Below are positions 19,671 to 32,064 of a DNA stretch of 64,000 nucleotides, in pieces. Location of the stretch: positions 558,001 to 622,000 of the forward strand of contig NZ_BBNB01000001.1 of NCBI RefSeq assembly GCF_000759835.1, in the 5' to 3' direction. How positions within the stretch are numbered: the stretch's first letter is position 1; the number at the start of each line of letters is the position of its first letter. Origin of the DNA: Citrobacter sedlakii NBRC 105722 (GTDB taxonomy: Bacteria; Pseudomonadota; Gammaproteobacteria; Enterobacterales; Enterobacteriaceae). A model generated the notes under the pieces. The model had not been told where the DNA came from and did no database searches. It saw nothing but the letters and a program-made list of their open reading frames with translations. The position numbers and the translations under genes are program-made.

Positions 19671-21686
19671 TCAGGCGGCGGTGATCGCCATACGTTGTTC
19701 GCGATTTAAACTCTGCAGGGCAGAGACATCCACAATCAGCGCGACGCTACCATCGCCGAGGATCGTCGCGGCGGAAATCCCCGGCACTTTGCGATAGTTG
19801 CTTTCCAGGTTCTTTACCACCACCTGGTGCTGACCAATCAGCTGATCAACCAGCAGCGCGTAACGGCGACCGCCGCTTTGCAGGATCACCACAATGCCCT
19901 GGGTGGCCTCCGTTTTCGCCCCTTCAACGTCGAAGACTTTCCACAGTTCCACCAGCGGCAGGTATTCTCCACGCACTTCCAGCACGCGCTCGCCACCGGC
20001 CAGCGGATGCAGATCGTCCTCGCGCGGTTGCAGCGATTCCATTACCGCATTCAGCGGCAAAATAAAGACTTCATCAGCGACGCGAACGGACATGCCGTCG
20101 AGAATCGCCAGCGTCAGCGGCAGCAAAATACGGATGGTGGTACCGGCGCCCTGTTTCGACTGGATCTCCACATGGCCGCCCATCTCCTGGATGTTACGTT
20201 TCACCACATCCATGCCCACGCCGCGACCGGAAACGTCGGTCACCTGCTCGGCGGTAGAGAAGCCAGGGGCAAAAATCAGCATACCGACTTCGTCATCGGT
20301 CATGTTTTCGTTTACCGCCATCCCCTGGGCGATCGCTTTTGCGAGGATCCGCTCGCGGTTTAACCCCGCGCCGTCGTCGGTCACTTCAATGCAAATGTTG
20401 CCGCCCTGATGTTCCGCGGACAGGATCAGATTTCCGACCGCATTTTTACCGGCCTCAAGGCGTTTTTCCGGCAGCTCGATGCCGTGGTCGAGACTGTTGC
20501 GCACCAGATGCGTCAGCGGATCGATAATGCGTTCAATCAGACTTTTATCGAGTTCGGTGGAGCTGCCCACCAGCGTCAGTTCCACTTGTTTGCCGAGCTT
20601 GCCCGCCAGATCCCGCACCAGACGCGGGAAGCGGCTGAAAACGTATTCCATCGGCATCATGCGAATCGACATCACCGACTCCTGCAAATCGCGAGCGTTA
20701 CGTTGTAACTGCCCCATGCTGGTGATGAGATCGCCATGATTAACCGGGTCAAGTTCGTTCGAACGCTGGGCCAGCATCGACTGAGTGATCACCAGTTCAC
20801 CCACCAGGTTGATGAGCTGATCGACCTTCTCCACTGCCACGCGAATGCTGGTCGATTCGCTGGCGCGCGCGGGCTTTTCGCGCTCCGCACGTCCGGCATG
20901 CGCGTCGGCCGCGGGCGATTTAACGGCCGGGACCGCAGCGACAGGCTGCGCAACGGCGGCGGGCTGTTCAGGCGCGACCGCAGGGGTGTTCGGCGCGACG
21001 ACTTTTTCGAAGGAAATCTGATCGGCTTCGATCACAAAGCACAGCACTGCCACCACATCCTCTTCGGCGACACCGCCGTCCAGGGTGGCGGCAAGCGAAT
21101 CGGCGCCTTTCACCACGTCGGTTAAGGTGCTCAAATTGCCCAGTTCTTCCTCCAGCAGATCAATCTCACTGGCTTTCAGGCGGGACAGATTAATGCGCAA
21201 TTTTTCTTCTACTGTTGGCGCGCCGCCCTCATCAGGCGTTGTGTCCACGACGCTCAGCCGGGCGTTTGCCACCACCGCAGGCGCGGTTTCGCCCTTCGCT
21301 TCCAGCGCCAGCTGGCGCAATGCATTGCAGATATATTCGAAGCTAGCGGCATCCGGCTCCTGGGAGCTTTTATAGGCGTCGAGCTGTTCCTGCATAATAT
21401 CTTTCGTTTCCAAAAACAGGTTGATAATGTCGGTGTTGAGCTGCATTTCACCACGGCGCGCTTCATCCAGCAGGTTCTCCATCAGATGGGTCGTTTCCTG
21501 CAAAATGGTGAAGCCGAATGTTCCGGCGCCGCCTTTAATGGAATGCGCGGCGCGGAAAATGGCATTCAACTGCTCGGCGTCCGGCGCGTCGGGCGCAAGG
21601 TCGAGCAGGTGTTGCTCCATGTCAGCCAACAACTCGTCAGCTTCATCAAAAAAGGTCTGATAAAAATCGCTAATATCCATGCTCAC
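19671..21686 (-). CDS. cheA: Chemotaxis histidine kinase CheA
   Basis: 671 residues. Domains in order: P1 Hpt with phospho-acceptor H48 ([14 protein letters not shown]), P2 CheY/CheB-docking region near 160-228, an Ala/Pro-rich linker near 236-265, P3 dimerisation ([18 protein letters not shown]), P4 ATPase with N box [12 protein letters not shown]1 [11 protein letters not shown] and GRGVGMDVV, and P5 CheW-like domain to the end. It phosphorylates CheY and CheB. It overlaps nothing but lies 4 bp after motB. Confidence 0.98.
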   Translation of the reverse strand: MSMDISDFYQTFFDEADELLADMEQHLLDLAPDAPDAEQLNAIFRAAHSIKGGAGTFGFTILQETTHLMENLLDEARRGEMQLNTDIINLFLETKDIMQEQLDAYKSSQEPDAASFEYICNALRQLALEAKGETAPAVVANARLSVVDTTPDEGGAPTVEEKLRINLSRLKASEIDLLEEELGNLSTLTDVVKGADSLAATLDGGVAEEDVVAVLCFVIEADQISFEKVVAPNTPAVAPEQPAAVAQPVAAVPAVKSPAADAHAGRAEREKPARASESTSIRVAVEKVDQLINLVGELVITQSMLAQRSNELDPVNHGDLITSMGQLQRNARDLQESVMSIRMMPMEYVFSRFPRLVRDLAGKLGKQVELTLVGSSTELDKSLIERIIDPLTHLVRNSLDHGIELPEKRLEAGKNAVGNLILSAEHQGGNICIEVTDDGAGLNRERILAKAIAQGMAVNENMTDDEVGMLIFAPGFSTAEQVTDVSGRGVGMDVVKRNIQEMGGHVEIQSKQGAGTTIRILLPLTLAILDGMSVRVADEVFILPLNAVMESLQPREDDLHPLAGGERVLEVRGEYLPLVELWKVFDVEGAKTEATQGIVVILQSGGRRYALLVDQLIGQHQVVVKNLESNYRKVPGISAATILGDGSVALIVDVSALQSLNREQRMAITAA

Positions 21687-21690
21687 GCTA

Positions 21691-22620
21691 TCACCTCGGA
21701 TTGGCTGGTGGCGATGTGGGAACGCTTACCTGCGGTGCCGCCGCAGGCTGTTGTAATACACTTACCGGCTCGTTCTGGCTTTCAGCGTTTTCATGCAAAA
21801 TTGACTGTTCAGCCTGTTTATTCAGTACCAGCAGGCTGATCCGGCGGTTAATGGCGTCATCGGGGCCGCGATCGCTCAGGCGCATCGTGGCGGCCATCCC
21901 CACCACCCGTAACACTTTTCCATCATCCAGACCGCCCTGCACCAGTTCACGCCGCGACGCATTCGCGCGGTCGGCGGACAATTCCCAGTTGCTGTAGCCT
22001 TTCTCCCCGTTGGCATAGGGAAAATCATCCGTATGCCCGGACAGGCTGATTCGGTTTGGAATCCCGTTCAGCACGGGCGCGATCGCCCGCAGAATGTCGC
22101 GCATATACGGCTCGACCTCGGCACTGCCGGTTTTAAACATCGGGCGATTCTGACTGTCGATAATCTGAATACGCAGCCCTTCCTGCACCAGATCGATCTT
22201 CAGATGCGGACGCAACGCCCGCAGTTTCGGGTCGGATTCAATCAGCTGATCGAGGTCGCCGCGCAGTTTGCTCAACCGGTTTTGCTCCATCCGCTTCCGT
22301 AATGCCTCGATGTCAGGCTGTTTATTCACTTCTCCCTGTTGTTGGGTGAAGTCATCACCACCGCCGGGAATCGGGCTCTGGCTGTTGGCGATCCGGTTGC
22401 CGCCGGTGATCGCCGTCGCCAGCGGCGTACGGAAATATTCGGCAATTTGAATCAGTTCTTTAGGGCTGGAGATGGAAATGAGCCACATCACCAGAAAAAA
22501 GGCCATCATGGCTGTCATAAAATCAGCGTAGGCAATCTTCCACGAACCGTGAGCGCCGCCGCCGTGCCCTTTATGTTTGCGTCGTTTGACGACGACGATA
22601 GGATGGGACTGATTCTTCAT
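21691..22620 (-). CDS. motB: Flagellar stator protein MotB
   Basis: 309 residues. A short basic N terminus leads to a single TM helix with the proton-binding D33 ([17 protein letters not shown]), a plug segment, and an OmpA-like peptidoglycan-binding domain with [12 protein letters not shown] and [20 protein letters not shown]. It anchors the MotA5B2 stator. The start overlaps the motA stop by 4 bp. Confidence 0.98.
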   Translation of the reverse strand: MKNQSHPIVVVKRRKHKGHGGGAHGSWKIAYADFMTAMMAFFLVMWLISISSPKELIQIAEYFRTPLATAITGGNRIANSQSPIPGGGDDFTQQQGEVNKQPDIEALRKRMEQNRLSKLRGDLDQLIESDPKLRALRPHLKIDLVQEGLRIQIIDSQNRPMFKTGSAEVEPYMRDILRAIAPVLNGIPNRISLSGHTDDFPYANGEKGYSNWELSADRANASRRELVQGGLDDGKVLRVVGMAATMRLSDRGPDDAINRRISLLVLNKQAEQSILHENAESQNEPVSVLQQPAAAPQVSVPTSPPANPR

Positions 22621-23504
22621 GCGTCCTCAGTCGTCGTCTGCTGATTAGGGTTTCTGACCGCCCGCACGTGCTCTTCCAGTTCAATGAATGACGGGCGCTC
22701 GCTGGAATAGAGGGTTTTGCGGCCAAATTCGACGGCGATCGGTGGGGCATAGCCATTCAGATTTGAAAGCAGCGTAATCTTGACGCACTGCATCATCTTG
22801 GTGGTCTCGGCGCTTTTCTGACGCAGCACGCTGGCCAGCGGCGAGATGAAACCATAGGCAAGTAAAATACCGAGGAAGGTGCCGACCATCGCGTGGGCGA
22901 TCAGCGCCCCCAGTTCGGCAGCGGGCCTGTCGGCGGAAGCCAGCGCGTGAACCACCCCCATCACCGCGGCGACGATACCAAACGCCGGTAGCGAATCGCC
23001 CATCAGCGCCAGGCTGTTCGCCGGAACTTCCGCTTCGCTTTCGTGGGTTTCGATCTCCTCGTCCATCAGCGCTTCAATTTCGAAAGTATTCATATTGCCG
23101 CTAATAATCAGACGCAGGTAATCGACAATAAAATCCAGCATGACCGCATCGGCAAGAATGCGCGGATAGCTGGTAAAAATTTCACTCTCTTTCGGGTTCT
23201 CAATGTCACGCTCAAGGGAAAACATCCCCTGCTGGCGTGACTTAGCCATCAGGCGGTAGAGCAGCGCCAGCAGATCCATGTACATCGCTTTGGTGTATTT
23301 GGATCGGCGAAACAGCAGCGGCAACGCCTTCAGCGTTCCCTTAATCGCTTTACCGTTGTTGCCGACAATAAACGCCCCGACCCCCGCGCCGCCGATGATC
23401 ACAAATTCAGCCGGTTGATAGAGTGCCCCAAGGTGCCCGCCGGTCATCATATAACCGCCGAAAACTGTACCGATAACAACCAGGTAACCTAATAAGATAA
23501 GCAC
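22617..23504 (-). CDS. motA: Flagellar stator protein MotA
   Basis: 295 residues from a GTG at 23504, the conventional start ([13 protein letters not shown]), with GGAAGGATG upstream. Four TM helices; the cytoplasmic loop carries the charged residues that contact FliG, and conserved prolines lie in GDSLPAFG and near [11 protein letters not shown]. The proton-driven stator is made with MotB. First gene of motAB-cheAW, whose sigma28 promoter lies inside flhC. Confidence 0.98.
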   Translation of the reverse strand: MLILLGYLVVIGTVFGGYMMTGGHLGALYQPAEFVIIGGAGVGAFIVGNNGKAIKGTLKALPLLFRRSKYTKAMYMDLLALLYRLMAKSRQQGMFSLERDIENPKESEIFTSYPRILADAVMLDFIVDYLRLIISGNMNTFEIEALMDEEIETHESEAEVPANSLALMGDSLPAFGIVAAVMGVVHALASADRPAAELGALIAHAMVGTFLGILLAYGFISPLASVLRQKSAETTKMMQCVKITLLSNLNGYAPPIAVEFGRKTLYSSERPSFIELEEHVRAVRNPNQQTTTEDA

Positions 23505-23572
23505 GACATCATCCTTCCGCTGTTGACTATGACAGGATGCGCAGTCGGGGGGCGTTAACGCGTCGGCGAGGC

Positions 23573-23604
23573 AAAAAAAAGCAGCGGTAATCGCTTACCG
23601 CTGC
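23573..23604 (-). terminator. Rho-independent terminator between flhC and motA
   Basis: GCAGCGGTAA (23581-23590) pairs with TTACCGCTGC (23595-23604). On the minus strand eight T residues follow (23580-23573). It ends flhDC and would also end a short RNA started from the sigma28 promoter inside flhC. Confidence 0.9.
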
Positions 23605-23668
23605 TGGAGTGTCTTGTCCACACCGTGTCGGTTAAACAGCCTGTTCGACCTGTTCATCCAGCAGTTGT
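23573..23668 (-). ncRNA. motR: MotR-like sRNA from the flhC 3' end / motA leader
   Basis: A sigma28 promoter inside flhC (23675-23701) and the strong terminator at 23573-23604 bracket a transcript of about 95 nt, on the strand of motA. E. coli MotR is a known Hfq-bound sRNA of this origin and about this size that affects flagellar gene output. The 5' end is predicted from the usual 6-7 nt distance to the -10 element. The seed sequence was not compared. Confidence 0.65.
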
Positions 23669-24210
23669 GGAATAATATCGGCAGCATCCTGGGAAAGTTT
23701 ACGTCTTTTTACCGCGCGGGAAGGCGGCTGGCACAAACTGCAGGCAAAACTCCCGGCAGGCTGATGCGCATGGGTAATAAAATTCCCGCCGCAACAGCTA
23801 CAGCTCGACAGTTGCAGCAATCCGCTTTCGACGAAACGCACCAGCGTCCAGGCGCGGGTCAGCGCCAACAGCGGACCGTCTTCCCCTTGCGGACACTGTT
23901 CGAGGTACAACCGGTAGGCCTTGATCACCGCATCCACACCGCTGCACAGACCGGTTTTGAGTAAAAACTGCCAGGCATTACAGAACATGGAAGCATGAAT
24001 ATTTTGCTCCCAGGTCATAAACCAGTCAGTAGAAAACGGCAGCATGCCTTTAGGCGGGGGGCTACCGCGGAGTTCTTTGTACAATTTGATGAGGCGGCCG
24101 CGACTTAACTGCGTCTCGCTTTCCAGCATTTGCAAACGGGCGCCCAGTGTGATCAATTCCATCGCTAACTGGATATCGCGAGCTTCCTGAACAATGCTTT
24201 TTTCACTCAT
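23632..24210 (-). CDS. flhC: Flagellar master regulator subunit FlhC
   Basis: 192 residues, full length. The zinc site is visible: CSCCGG near 138-141 and CSLC near 157-160 (four Cys). With FlhD it forms the FlhD4C2 activator of class 2 flagellar genes. It starts 2 bp after the flhD stop. Its 3' end carries the motA sigma28 promoter within the coding sequence, so some codons are constrained twice. Confidence 0.98.
   Translation of the reverse strand: MSEKSIVQEARDIQLAMELITLGARLQMLESETQLSRGRLIKLYKELRGSPPPKGMLPFSTDWFMTWEQNIHASMFCNAWQFLLKTGLCSGVDAVIKAYRLYLEQCPQGEDGPLLALTRAWTLVRFVESGLLQLSSCSCCGGNFITHAHQPAGSFACSLCQPPSRAVKRRKLSQDAADIIPQLLDEQVEQAV
23675..23701 (-). promoter_or_regulatory. Sigma28 promoter inside flhC for motA operon and MotR
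   Basis: On the minus strand: -35 TAAACTTT (23701-23694), 11-bp spacer, -10 GCCGATAT (23682-23675). Fourteen of sixteen core bases match the FliA consensus. It lies within codons of flhC, as in E. coli. Confidence 0.85.
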
Positions 24211-24212
24211 CG

Positions 24213-24563
24213 TCAGGCCCTTTTTTTCCGTGCGGTTTCATCAGCCTGTTCGACATCACTCAACAGACGCGTGGACAACATGATACCGGTATGAATTTGC
24301 TGGAGATCGTCTACCCGTGAGTCCTGAGTCAGCCGGGTGATGGTCTGATGATTGTCGAAGCGGAAGTGACATACCAGTTGGTTTGTTTCCGCCAGTTTGA
24401 CCATCTGTGGCAAGGTCAGGGCACCCAGCGAGGTCGCCATCTCTTCCGTGATCCCGAGACGAAACATGGCGGACGCTTTGTCCTGAACGATCAGACGCTG
24501 TGCAAGGAGTAAATATGACAAATTGATGTCATAAATGTGTTTCAGCAACTCGGATGTATGCAT
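24213..24563 (-). CDS. flhD: Flagellar master regulator subunit FlhD
   Basis: 116 residues from the ATG at 24563 ([24 protein letters not shown]). An upstream in-frame ATG at 24572 would add MGI. Helical FlhD fold; Cys in QLVCHFRFD is the inter-subunit cysteine. It partners FlhC to bind class 2 promoters. It is preceded by a long control region with CRP and RcsAB sites. Confidence 0.97.
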   Translation of the reverse strand: MHTSELLKHIYDINLSYLLLAQRLIVQDKASAMFRLGITEEMATSLGALTLPQMVKLAETNQLVCHFRFDNHQTITRLTQDSRVDDLQQIHTGIMLSTRLLSDVEQADETARKKRA

Positions 24564-24756
24564 TATTCCCATCCAGAATAACCAACTTTATTTTTTATGC
24601 GGCGTAACCGCACCCCGTGATGTCGCCGGGAAATCCCGGTAAATAAAAGCAAATAGGTCAAATACATAGCAGATCTCAGACAGAAATATGCACACTGCGA
24701 ACGTCATGACAACCTTGTCAGGCGCTTACAGACGAACATGATTTCTTACAAATGCC

Positions 24757-24770
24757 TAAGATTTTTCCTA
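24757..24770. promoter_or_regulatory. RcsAB box upstream of flhDC
   Basis: TAAGATTTTTCCTA, read on the minus strand as TAGGAAAAATCTTA, matches the known RcsAB repression site of E. coli flhDC. It lies about 195-207 bp before the flhD start. It would repress motility under envelope stress. Confidence 0.75.
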
Positions 24771-24837
24771 AATCGACGCAACTGTACTCGTCACTCCCAA
24801 GACATACAACAAAGCCACGCTGCGAATTTGGAAAATA

Positions 24838-24853
24838 TGTGATGTACATCACA
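24838..24853. promoter_or_regulatory. CRP site upstream of flhDC
   Basis: TGTGA-TGTACA-TCACA is a perfect match to the 10 core bases of the CRP site. It lies about 275 bp before flhD, consistent with known cAMP-CRP activation of flhDC. Confidence 0.85.
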
Positions 24854-25356
24854 TAAATTAACTTATTCGATAACATAAATCCATCAGTTGAGCTTTTATT
24901 TTGATGAATAATTAGCCAGCAAAACCCCTTTTTGTTTCCAGGGTCATTAAAAAAAGAGCCGGATACAGAGAAAAATATTATGACACAGAAGTTAAAATAA
25001 CGGTGAGAAAATACTCGTTTTCCATTAATTTCACCATGAAGGGTTGAATATTTTTATCGTTTATAAACAATGAGTTAATTGTTTTCTAATTTTTATCAAT
25101 GCGTGCTATTTATGCCTATAAAGAAATTAATAACTTTCGTAAATTTGTTAAGAGGAAAAATTGATGCGCGCGAAATTTGATTTAAGTCATCCCATTTCGG
25201 ACATAATTTTGGTTATTCCTTCAGAATATTTATAAGAAAACTTAATGAATAATTATGATTGCCTTCACATTATTGTCATCGTAAAGCATTGCAGTTGTCC
25301 TCATTTCGGAGTAATGCTGAAGAACCCTCTCATATTCTTGCAATAAGGAGCGAGTT

Positions 25357-25785
25357 ATGAGTTACCGTCACATCCTGGTTGCCGTCGCGGTCACCCCGGA
25401 AAGCCAGCAGCTTCTGGCAAAAGCGGTTTCGATTGCCCAACCCGTCAATGCGCGTATCAGCCTTATCACCCTTGCCTCCGATCCGGAACTGTATAATCAG
25501 TTCGCTGCGCCGATGCTGGAAGATTTACGCGCCGTGATGCATGAAGAAACCCATGATTTTCTGGAAAAATTAGGAAAAGATGCCGGTTACCCGATCGCCC
25601 AAACTTTTATCACTTACGGCGAACTGAGCGAGCATATTCTGGACGTGTGCCGCAAACACGACGTCGATCTGGTGGTTTGCGGCAATCATAATCAAAGTTT
25701 CTTTTCGCGAGCGTCCTGCTCGGCGAAAAGCGTTGTCAGTTCAAGCCTGGTGGACGTCCTGCTCGTCCCGCTGGATGGCGAATAA
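25357..25785 (+). CDS. uspC: Universal stress protein C
   Basis: 142 residues, one Usp domain (SYRHILVAVAVTPESQQLLAKA...), with C-terminal DLVVCGNHN and SVVSSSLVDVLLVPL, where class I/II Usp proteins place nucleotide-binding or dimer contacts. E. coli UspC (YecG) is induced by stress and linked to motility and osmotic responses. Divergent from flhDC and convergent with otsA, whose stop lies 18 bp beyond. Confidence 0.93.
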   Translation: MSYRHILVAVAVTPESQQLLAKAVSIAQPVNARISLITLASDPELYNQFAAPMLEDLRAVMHEETHDFLEKLGKDAGYPIAQTFITYGELSEHILDVCRKHDVDLVVCGNHNQSFFSRASCSAKSVVSSSLVDVLLVPLDGE

Positions 25786-25802
25786 CCGCCTCTCAGCCGC
25801 CA

Positions 25803-28164
<2,362 letters not shown>

Positions 28165-28167
28165 TTA

Positions 28168-29160
28168 TCAAACACTGCGCTTCGCTTTTTGCTTGTAACG
28201 GTCGAAGATCACTGCTGCCAGCAGGATTAAGCCGCGTACCACGTACTGGGCGAAAGGCGAAATATTCAGCAGGTTCATGGCGTTCTCAACGGTGCCTAAA
28301 ATAAGGACTCCGGCGACCACATATGAGATTTTTCCGATGCCGCCTTTGAGGGAAACGCCGCCTAACACGCAGGCGGAAATGACGATCAGCTCGTAACCGA
28401 TAGAGGTCATTGGCTGTCCGCTGGTCATGCGCGACGCGAGGATAATCCCGGCCGCCGCAGACACCAGCCCCGACAGCACGAAGATGATGATTTTGGTCCG
28501 AACGACCGGTACCCCCGCCAGACGCGCCGCCTCTTCATTTCCCCCAATCGCCAGCGTATTGCGTCCAAAGGTGGTTTTATTCAGCAGTAAACCAAAAATG
28601 ATCAGGCAGGCGACCGTCAGCCAGATGGGGGCCGGTAGGCCGAACCAGTTGGCGTAGCCAAGGGTGAAAAAGCGTTCATCCTCAATCCCTACGGCTTTAC
28701 CGTCAGAGATGATATAGGCCAGCCCGCGGACAATCTGCATCGTCGCCAGCGTGGTAATCAGCGCGTTAATCTTCAGCCTGGCGATTACAAAGCCATTAAC
28801 CAGCCCGCACAGCACGCCGAGCAGCAACCCCGCGCCGACGCCAATCCACAGGCTTTCGCTCATGTTGATCACCACTGCCGTGGTTACCCCGGCACAGGCG
28901 ATCACCGAGGCGACAGAGAGGTCAAAATCCCCTGACGCCAGGCAGAATAACATGCCGCATGCCACCATCCCCGACATAGAGATAGCCAGCCCCAGCCCTT
29001 TCATGTTGATGAAGGTGGCAAAGTTAGGCACAAAAATCGCGCAGGCGAGGAACAGAACGGCGAAGACCACCAGCATGCCATACTGATCCCAGATGCGACC
29101 CAGACTAAACGACGACGGCGACTTCGGCGCGCCAGAACCAGACGTTGTTACGGAAGACAT
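28168..29160 (-). CDS. araH: L-arabinose ABC transporter permease
   Basis: 330 residues, multiple hydrophobic helices of the ribose/arabinose permease family (EAARLAGVPVVRTKIIIFVLSG is the cytoplasmic coupling loop contacting AraG). Forms the inner-membrane channel of the high-affinity arabinose system with AraF and AraG. Starts 14 bp after araG. Confidence 0.96.
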   Translation of the reverse strand: MSSVTTSGSGAPKSPSSFSLGRIWDQYGMLVVFAVLFLACAIFVPNFATFINMKGLGLAISMSGMVACGMLFCLASGDFDLSVASVIACAGVTTAVVINMSESLWIGVGAGLLLGVLCGLVNGFVIARLKINALITTLATMQIVRGLAYIISDGKAVGIEDERFFTLGYANWFGLPAPIWLTVACLIIFGLLLNKTTFGRNTLAIGGNEEAARLAGVPVVRTKIIIFVLSGLVSAAAGIILASRMTSGQPMTSIGYELIVISACVLGGVSLKGGIGKISYVVAGVLILGTVENAMNLLNISPFAQYVVRGLILLAAVIFDRYKQKAKRSV

Positions 29161-29174
29161 CTTTCTCTCCTTTC

Positions 29175-30689
29175 TCAGGCGACTGCCTGGCTGACTTTAG
29201 GCATAGCGAGGCTCAGCGCCTGGCGCTCATCCGCCTGTTCATGAAGCAGTTCCCCGGCAATTTCCCCTTCCCGCATGACGATGATGCGGTCTGCGACACC
29301 GAGCACTTCCGGCAGATCGCTGGAGGCGAAAAGCACCGCGACGCCGCGGGCGGCCAGGGCATAGATTACGTTGTAAATTTCGTGCTTCGCGCCAACATCA
29401 ATGCCGCGCGTCGGTTCGTCGAGCAAAATGACCTTCATCTCTTCCGACAGCCAGCGCCCCAGAATCGCCTTCTGCTGGTTCCCGCCGGAAAGGTTCATGA
29501 TCAGTTGCTCCGCGCCAGGCGTTTTGATGTTCAGGGAACGAATGTGGTGATCGGCGTTGGTTTCCTCCCAGCCGTTATTGATCAGGCAGCCGCCAAGCAC
29601 ATGCTTGCGGCGGGCGCTGATATTGATATTGTCGCGAACGGAATGCACCGGAATAATTCCTTCGGCTTTGCGGTCCTCAGGGCACAGCATCATACCGGCG
29701 GCAATGGCGTTCGCGGGTTTGCGAATATCAATCTGTTGACCGTCGATATACACCTGCCCGTTACTGATCCGCGTGCCGCCAAACAGCCCTTTCATCAGTT
29801 CGCTGCGGCCTGCGCCGACCAGACCAAACAGTCCGACGATTTCTCCGCTGCGCACCGTCAGGCTGACTGGTATACGCACGCCAGGCGCTTTTACCTCATG
29901 CAAACGCAGACGCTCCGCACCATACTGCCGCGGTTGCCAACCATAGATATCGCCGAGATCGCGCCCCACCATCGCCTGAACCAGCATGTCATGGTTCACC
30001 TGCGTCATATCGGTGAAGGTGGTGACATAGCGTCCATCCTTAAACACAGTAATGGCGTCGCTAAGGGCAAAAATTTCTTCCATGCGGTGTGAAACGTACA
30101 AAATGACGCGGCCTTCTTTGCGCAGTTCGCGGATCACCCGAAACAAATTCTCAATCTCCCTCGCTGAAAGCGAACTGGTCGGCTCGTCAAAGGCGATAAT
30201 TTTGGCGTTACGCGCCAGCGCTTTGGCAATCTCCACCATTTGCCACTGGCCGATAGACAAGTATTTCAGCGGGGTATCGGGATCAATATCCATTCCAAGA
30301 TGTTTCAGTTGCAGCCCCGCTTCGTCGTTAAGCAGGCTGCGGTTTACGATTCCGCCCTTGTGCGGAAGCTGGCCGAGATAAATATTCTCCGCCACGGTCA
30401 TTTCCGGGACGAGATGCAATTCCTGGTAAATAATCGCGACACCGGCGTTCAGTGCGGCGGTGGTGTCAGAAAACGACATCTCCTGACCGCGAATCGCCAA
30501 AGAGCCCGTGGTAGGCGCATAGTTGCCGCTGAGAATTTTCAGGAGAGTGGATTTCCCGGCGCCATTTTCTCCCATCAACGCATGCACCTGACCGGCATGG
30601 CAGTCAAAACTGATGTCCGAGAGCGCCCTGACGCCGGGGAACGTTTTACCGATGCCGCGAAATGAGAGATACGGGGTAGACTGTTGCAT
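29175..30689 (-). CDS. araG: L-arabinose ABC transporter ATP-binding protein
   Basis: 504 residues from ATG 30689 ([17 protein letters not shown]). The upstream ATG at 30743 would run into the intergenic hairpin. It has two fused ATPase halves. First half: Walker [10 protein letters not shown], signature [16 protein letters not shown], Walker B IIAFDEPT. Second half: degenerate Walker [10 protein letters not shown], signature NLSGGNQQK, Walker [14 protein letters not shown]. It powers arabinose import by AraFH. The reading frame is intact. Confidence 0.97.
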   Translation of the reverse strand: MQQSTPYLSFRGIGKTFPGVRALSDISFDCHAGQVHALMGENGAGKSTLLKILSGNYAPTTGSLAIRGQEMSFSDTTAALNAGVAIIYQELHLVPEMTVAENIYLGQLPHKGGIVNRSLLNDEAGLQLKHLGMDIDPDTPLKYLSIGQWQMVEIAKALARNAKIIAFDEPTSSLSAREIENLFRVIRELRKEGRVILYVSHRMEEIFALSDAITVFKDGRYVTTFTDMTQVNHDMLVQAMVGRDLGDIYGWQPRQYGAERLRLHEVKAPGVRIPVSLTVRSGEIVGLFGLVGAGRSELMKGLFGGTRISNGQVYIDGQQIDIRKPANAIAAGMMLCPEDRKAEGIIPVHSVRDNINISARRKHVLGGCLINNGWEETNADHHIRSLNIKTPGAEQLIMNLSGGNQQKAILGRWLSEEMKVILLDEPTRGIDVGAKHEIYNVIYALAARGVAVLFASSDLPEVLGVADRIIVMREGEIAGELLHEQADERQALSLAMPKVSQAVA

Positions 30690-30704
30690 AACGACTCCTC
30701 GTTC

Positions 30705-30750
30705 ACAGCGAATGCCGGAGGGCCGCTGCGCCTTGCCCGGCATTCGCTGT
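30705..30750 (-). repeat. Large stem-loop in araF-araG intergenic region
   Basis: A 14-bp perfect stem, ACAGCGAATGCCGG (30705-30718) with CCGGCATTCGCTGT (30737-30750), lies between the araF stop and araG start. Such REP-type hairpins protect upstream mRNA, so binding protein AraF would be made in excess over AraGH. Confidence 0.8.
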
Positions 30751-30758
30751 CTGTCAGG

Positions 30759-31748
30759 TTATTTACCGCCCAGGCCTTTTTTCGCCAGTTCTTCTTTGAA
30801 GTTGTCGCGGGTGATCAGCACCACGTCTGTGACCTCAGTGAATTTTGGCGGTTCTGCATCTTTAGTCACCCAGTTGTAAAGCATTTCGCTGGACTTATAG
30901 CCGTGAACGTCCGGGCTTGGCAGTAGCGAACCGTAAAAGCCGGTGGCCTGCGCTTTCGACAGCTCGCTTACCGCATCAACCCCGTTAATGCCGATACCGA
31001 TAACGTCCGGCGCCTTAAAGCCCTGGCCTTCTGTCGCCCGGACGCCGCCGAGCACCGTGTTATCGTTCATGCCGACGATCAACCAGTGTTTGACTTCCGG
31101 ATGCTGCACCAGCATCGAGTTGGCGGCGTCAAACGCGCCCGGGATATCGTTTGATTTGGTGGGCACCTGATAAATTTGTTTTTCCGGGAAGCCGGCGGCT
31201 TTCAGCGCTTCCATGGAACCGGAGGTACGACGGCGCGCCGTATCCAGCTCGTTGGCGGTAATCGCCATCACCGCGGTCTCTTTGACGTCCCAGCCGCGTT
31301 TCTGCATCTCTTTAAACAGTTCCTGGCCCTGACGCTCGCCGATTTTGGTCGCCGCCATCATCACCAGCGGGACGCTGTCCATGGGTTTACCTTTGGCATT
31401 AACGAACTGGTCATCGACGGCAATGACTTTCATGTCATACCCGCGCGCCTTGGCGACAATCGCCGAACCGAGTTTCGGGTCAGGCGTACAAATGACGAAC
31501 CCTTTCGCGCCGCTGGCCGCCAGACTGTCGATCGCATTCAGGGTTTTTTCCCCGTCCGGGACCGCTATTTTGATTACCTCAAAGCCCAGATCTTTCCCGG
31601 CCTTATCGGCAAATTTCCATTCTGTCTGAAACCAGGGCTCTTCGGGTTGTTTGACCAGAAAACCTAACTTCATGGTTTCAGCAATAGCGGATTGTGACAT
31701 AACGGCAGCCAGACCGATGGCCGCCAGCGCTTTAGTGAATTTGTGCAT
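30759..31748 (-). CDS. araF: L-arabinose periplasmic binding protein
   Basis: 329 residues from ATG 31748 (MHKFTKALAAIGLAAVMSQS); a possible start at 31772 adds eight residues ahead of the signal peptide. Signal peptide cut after AIA near 23. Periplasmic binding fold of the ribose/galactose/arabinose type: KLGFLVKQPEEPWFQTEW, DPKLGSAIVAKARGYDMKV, GMNDNTVLGG, GIGINGVDAV. Captures arabinose for AraGH. First gene of araFGH. Confidence 0.97.
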   Translation of the reverse strand: MHKFTKALAAIGLAAVMSQSAIAETMKLGFLVKQPEEPWFQTEWKFADKAGKDLGFEVIKIAVPDGEKTLNAIDSLAASGAKGFVICTPDPKLGSAIVAKARGYDMKVIAVDDQFVNAKGKPMDSVPLVMMAATKIGERQGQELFKEMQKRGWDVKETAVMAITANELDTARRRTSGSMEALKAAGFPEKQIYQVPTKSNDIPGAFDAANSMLVQHPEVKHWLIVGMNDNTVLGGVRATEGQGFKAPDVIGIGINGVDAVSELSKAQATGFYGSLLPSPDVHGYKSSEMLYNWVTKDAEPPKFTEVTDVVLITRDNFKEELAKKGLGGK

Positions 31749-32030
31749 GGTTAACTCCAGCTTTAGCGTCATTTTATGTAGGGTATAATCGAACGATTCT
31801 TTGTAATTCAGACGTAAAACAAGGCATTACCATTTATTCGCCTGGTAAATGCCGGTTCTGGAATAGTTGTAGCGGGAAATTGATTCTCCATAGGAGAGCG
31901 GCATCACACCGCAGAATTACAGTAATTGCGTACATAAATTCAGCGGAAAATGACATAAGAATGGGGGTATTGTCTGACAAATAAAAAACAAGATAGCCAA
32001 TTAATCCATAACGTCAGCCAGCAAATCCTT
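31749..32030. other. araF control region
   Basis: About 280 bp without an ORF before araF. A CRP-like site GGAGA-GCGGCA-TCACA (31893-31908; 8 of 10 core bases) and an adjacent TCCATA (31887-31892, the conserved end of an AraC half-site) suggest the usual CRP/AraC control, but I cannot place a complete AraC site. Confidence 0.5.
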
Positions 32031-32057
32031 GTCCCCAAATACGGCATATTTGGGGAC
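32031..32057. repeat. Perfect 11-bp inverted repeat after the DJ-1 gene
   Basis: GTCCCCAAATA (32031-32041) and TATTTGGGGAC (32047-32057) with a 5-nt loop. It begins 8 bp beyond the DJ-1-family stop and has no T run on either strand. Probably the 3' end hairpin of that mRNA. Confidence 0.6.
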
Positions 32058-32064
32058 ACGAAAA

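Larger units (their letters stand above)
24564..25356. other. 793-bp control region between flhD and uspC
   Basis: AT-rich and free of credible ORFs. The flhD-proximal half holds the flhDC leader and promoter with RcsAB and CRP boxes (separate entries). The right part must carry the uspC promoter; an RBS-like AAGGAG lies 9 bp before uspC. No IS element, the frequent activator of flhDC in E. coli K-12, is present. Confidence 0.75.
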
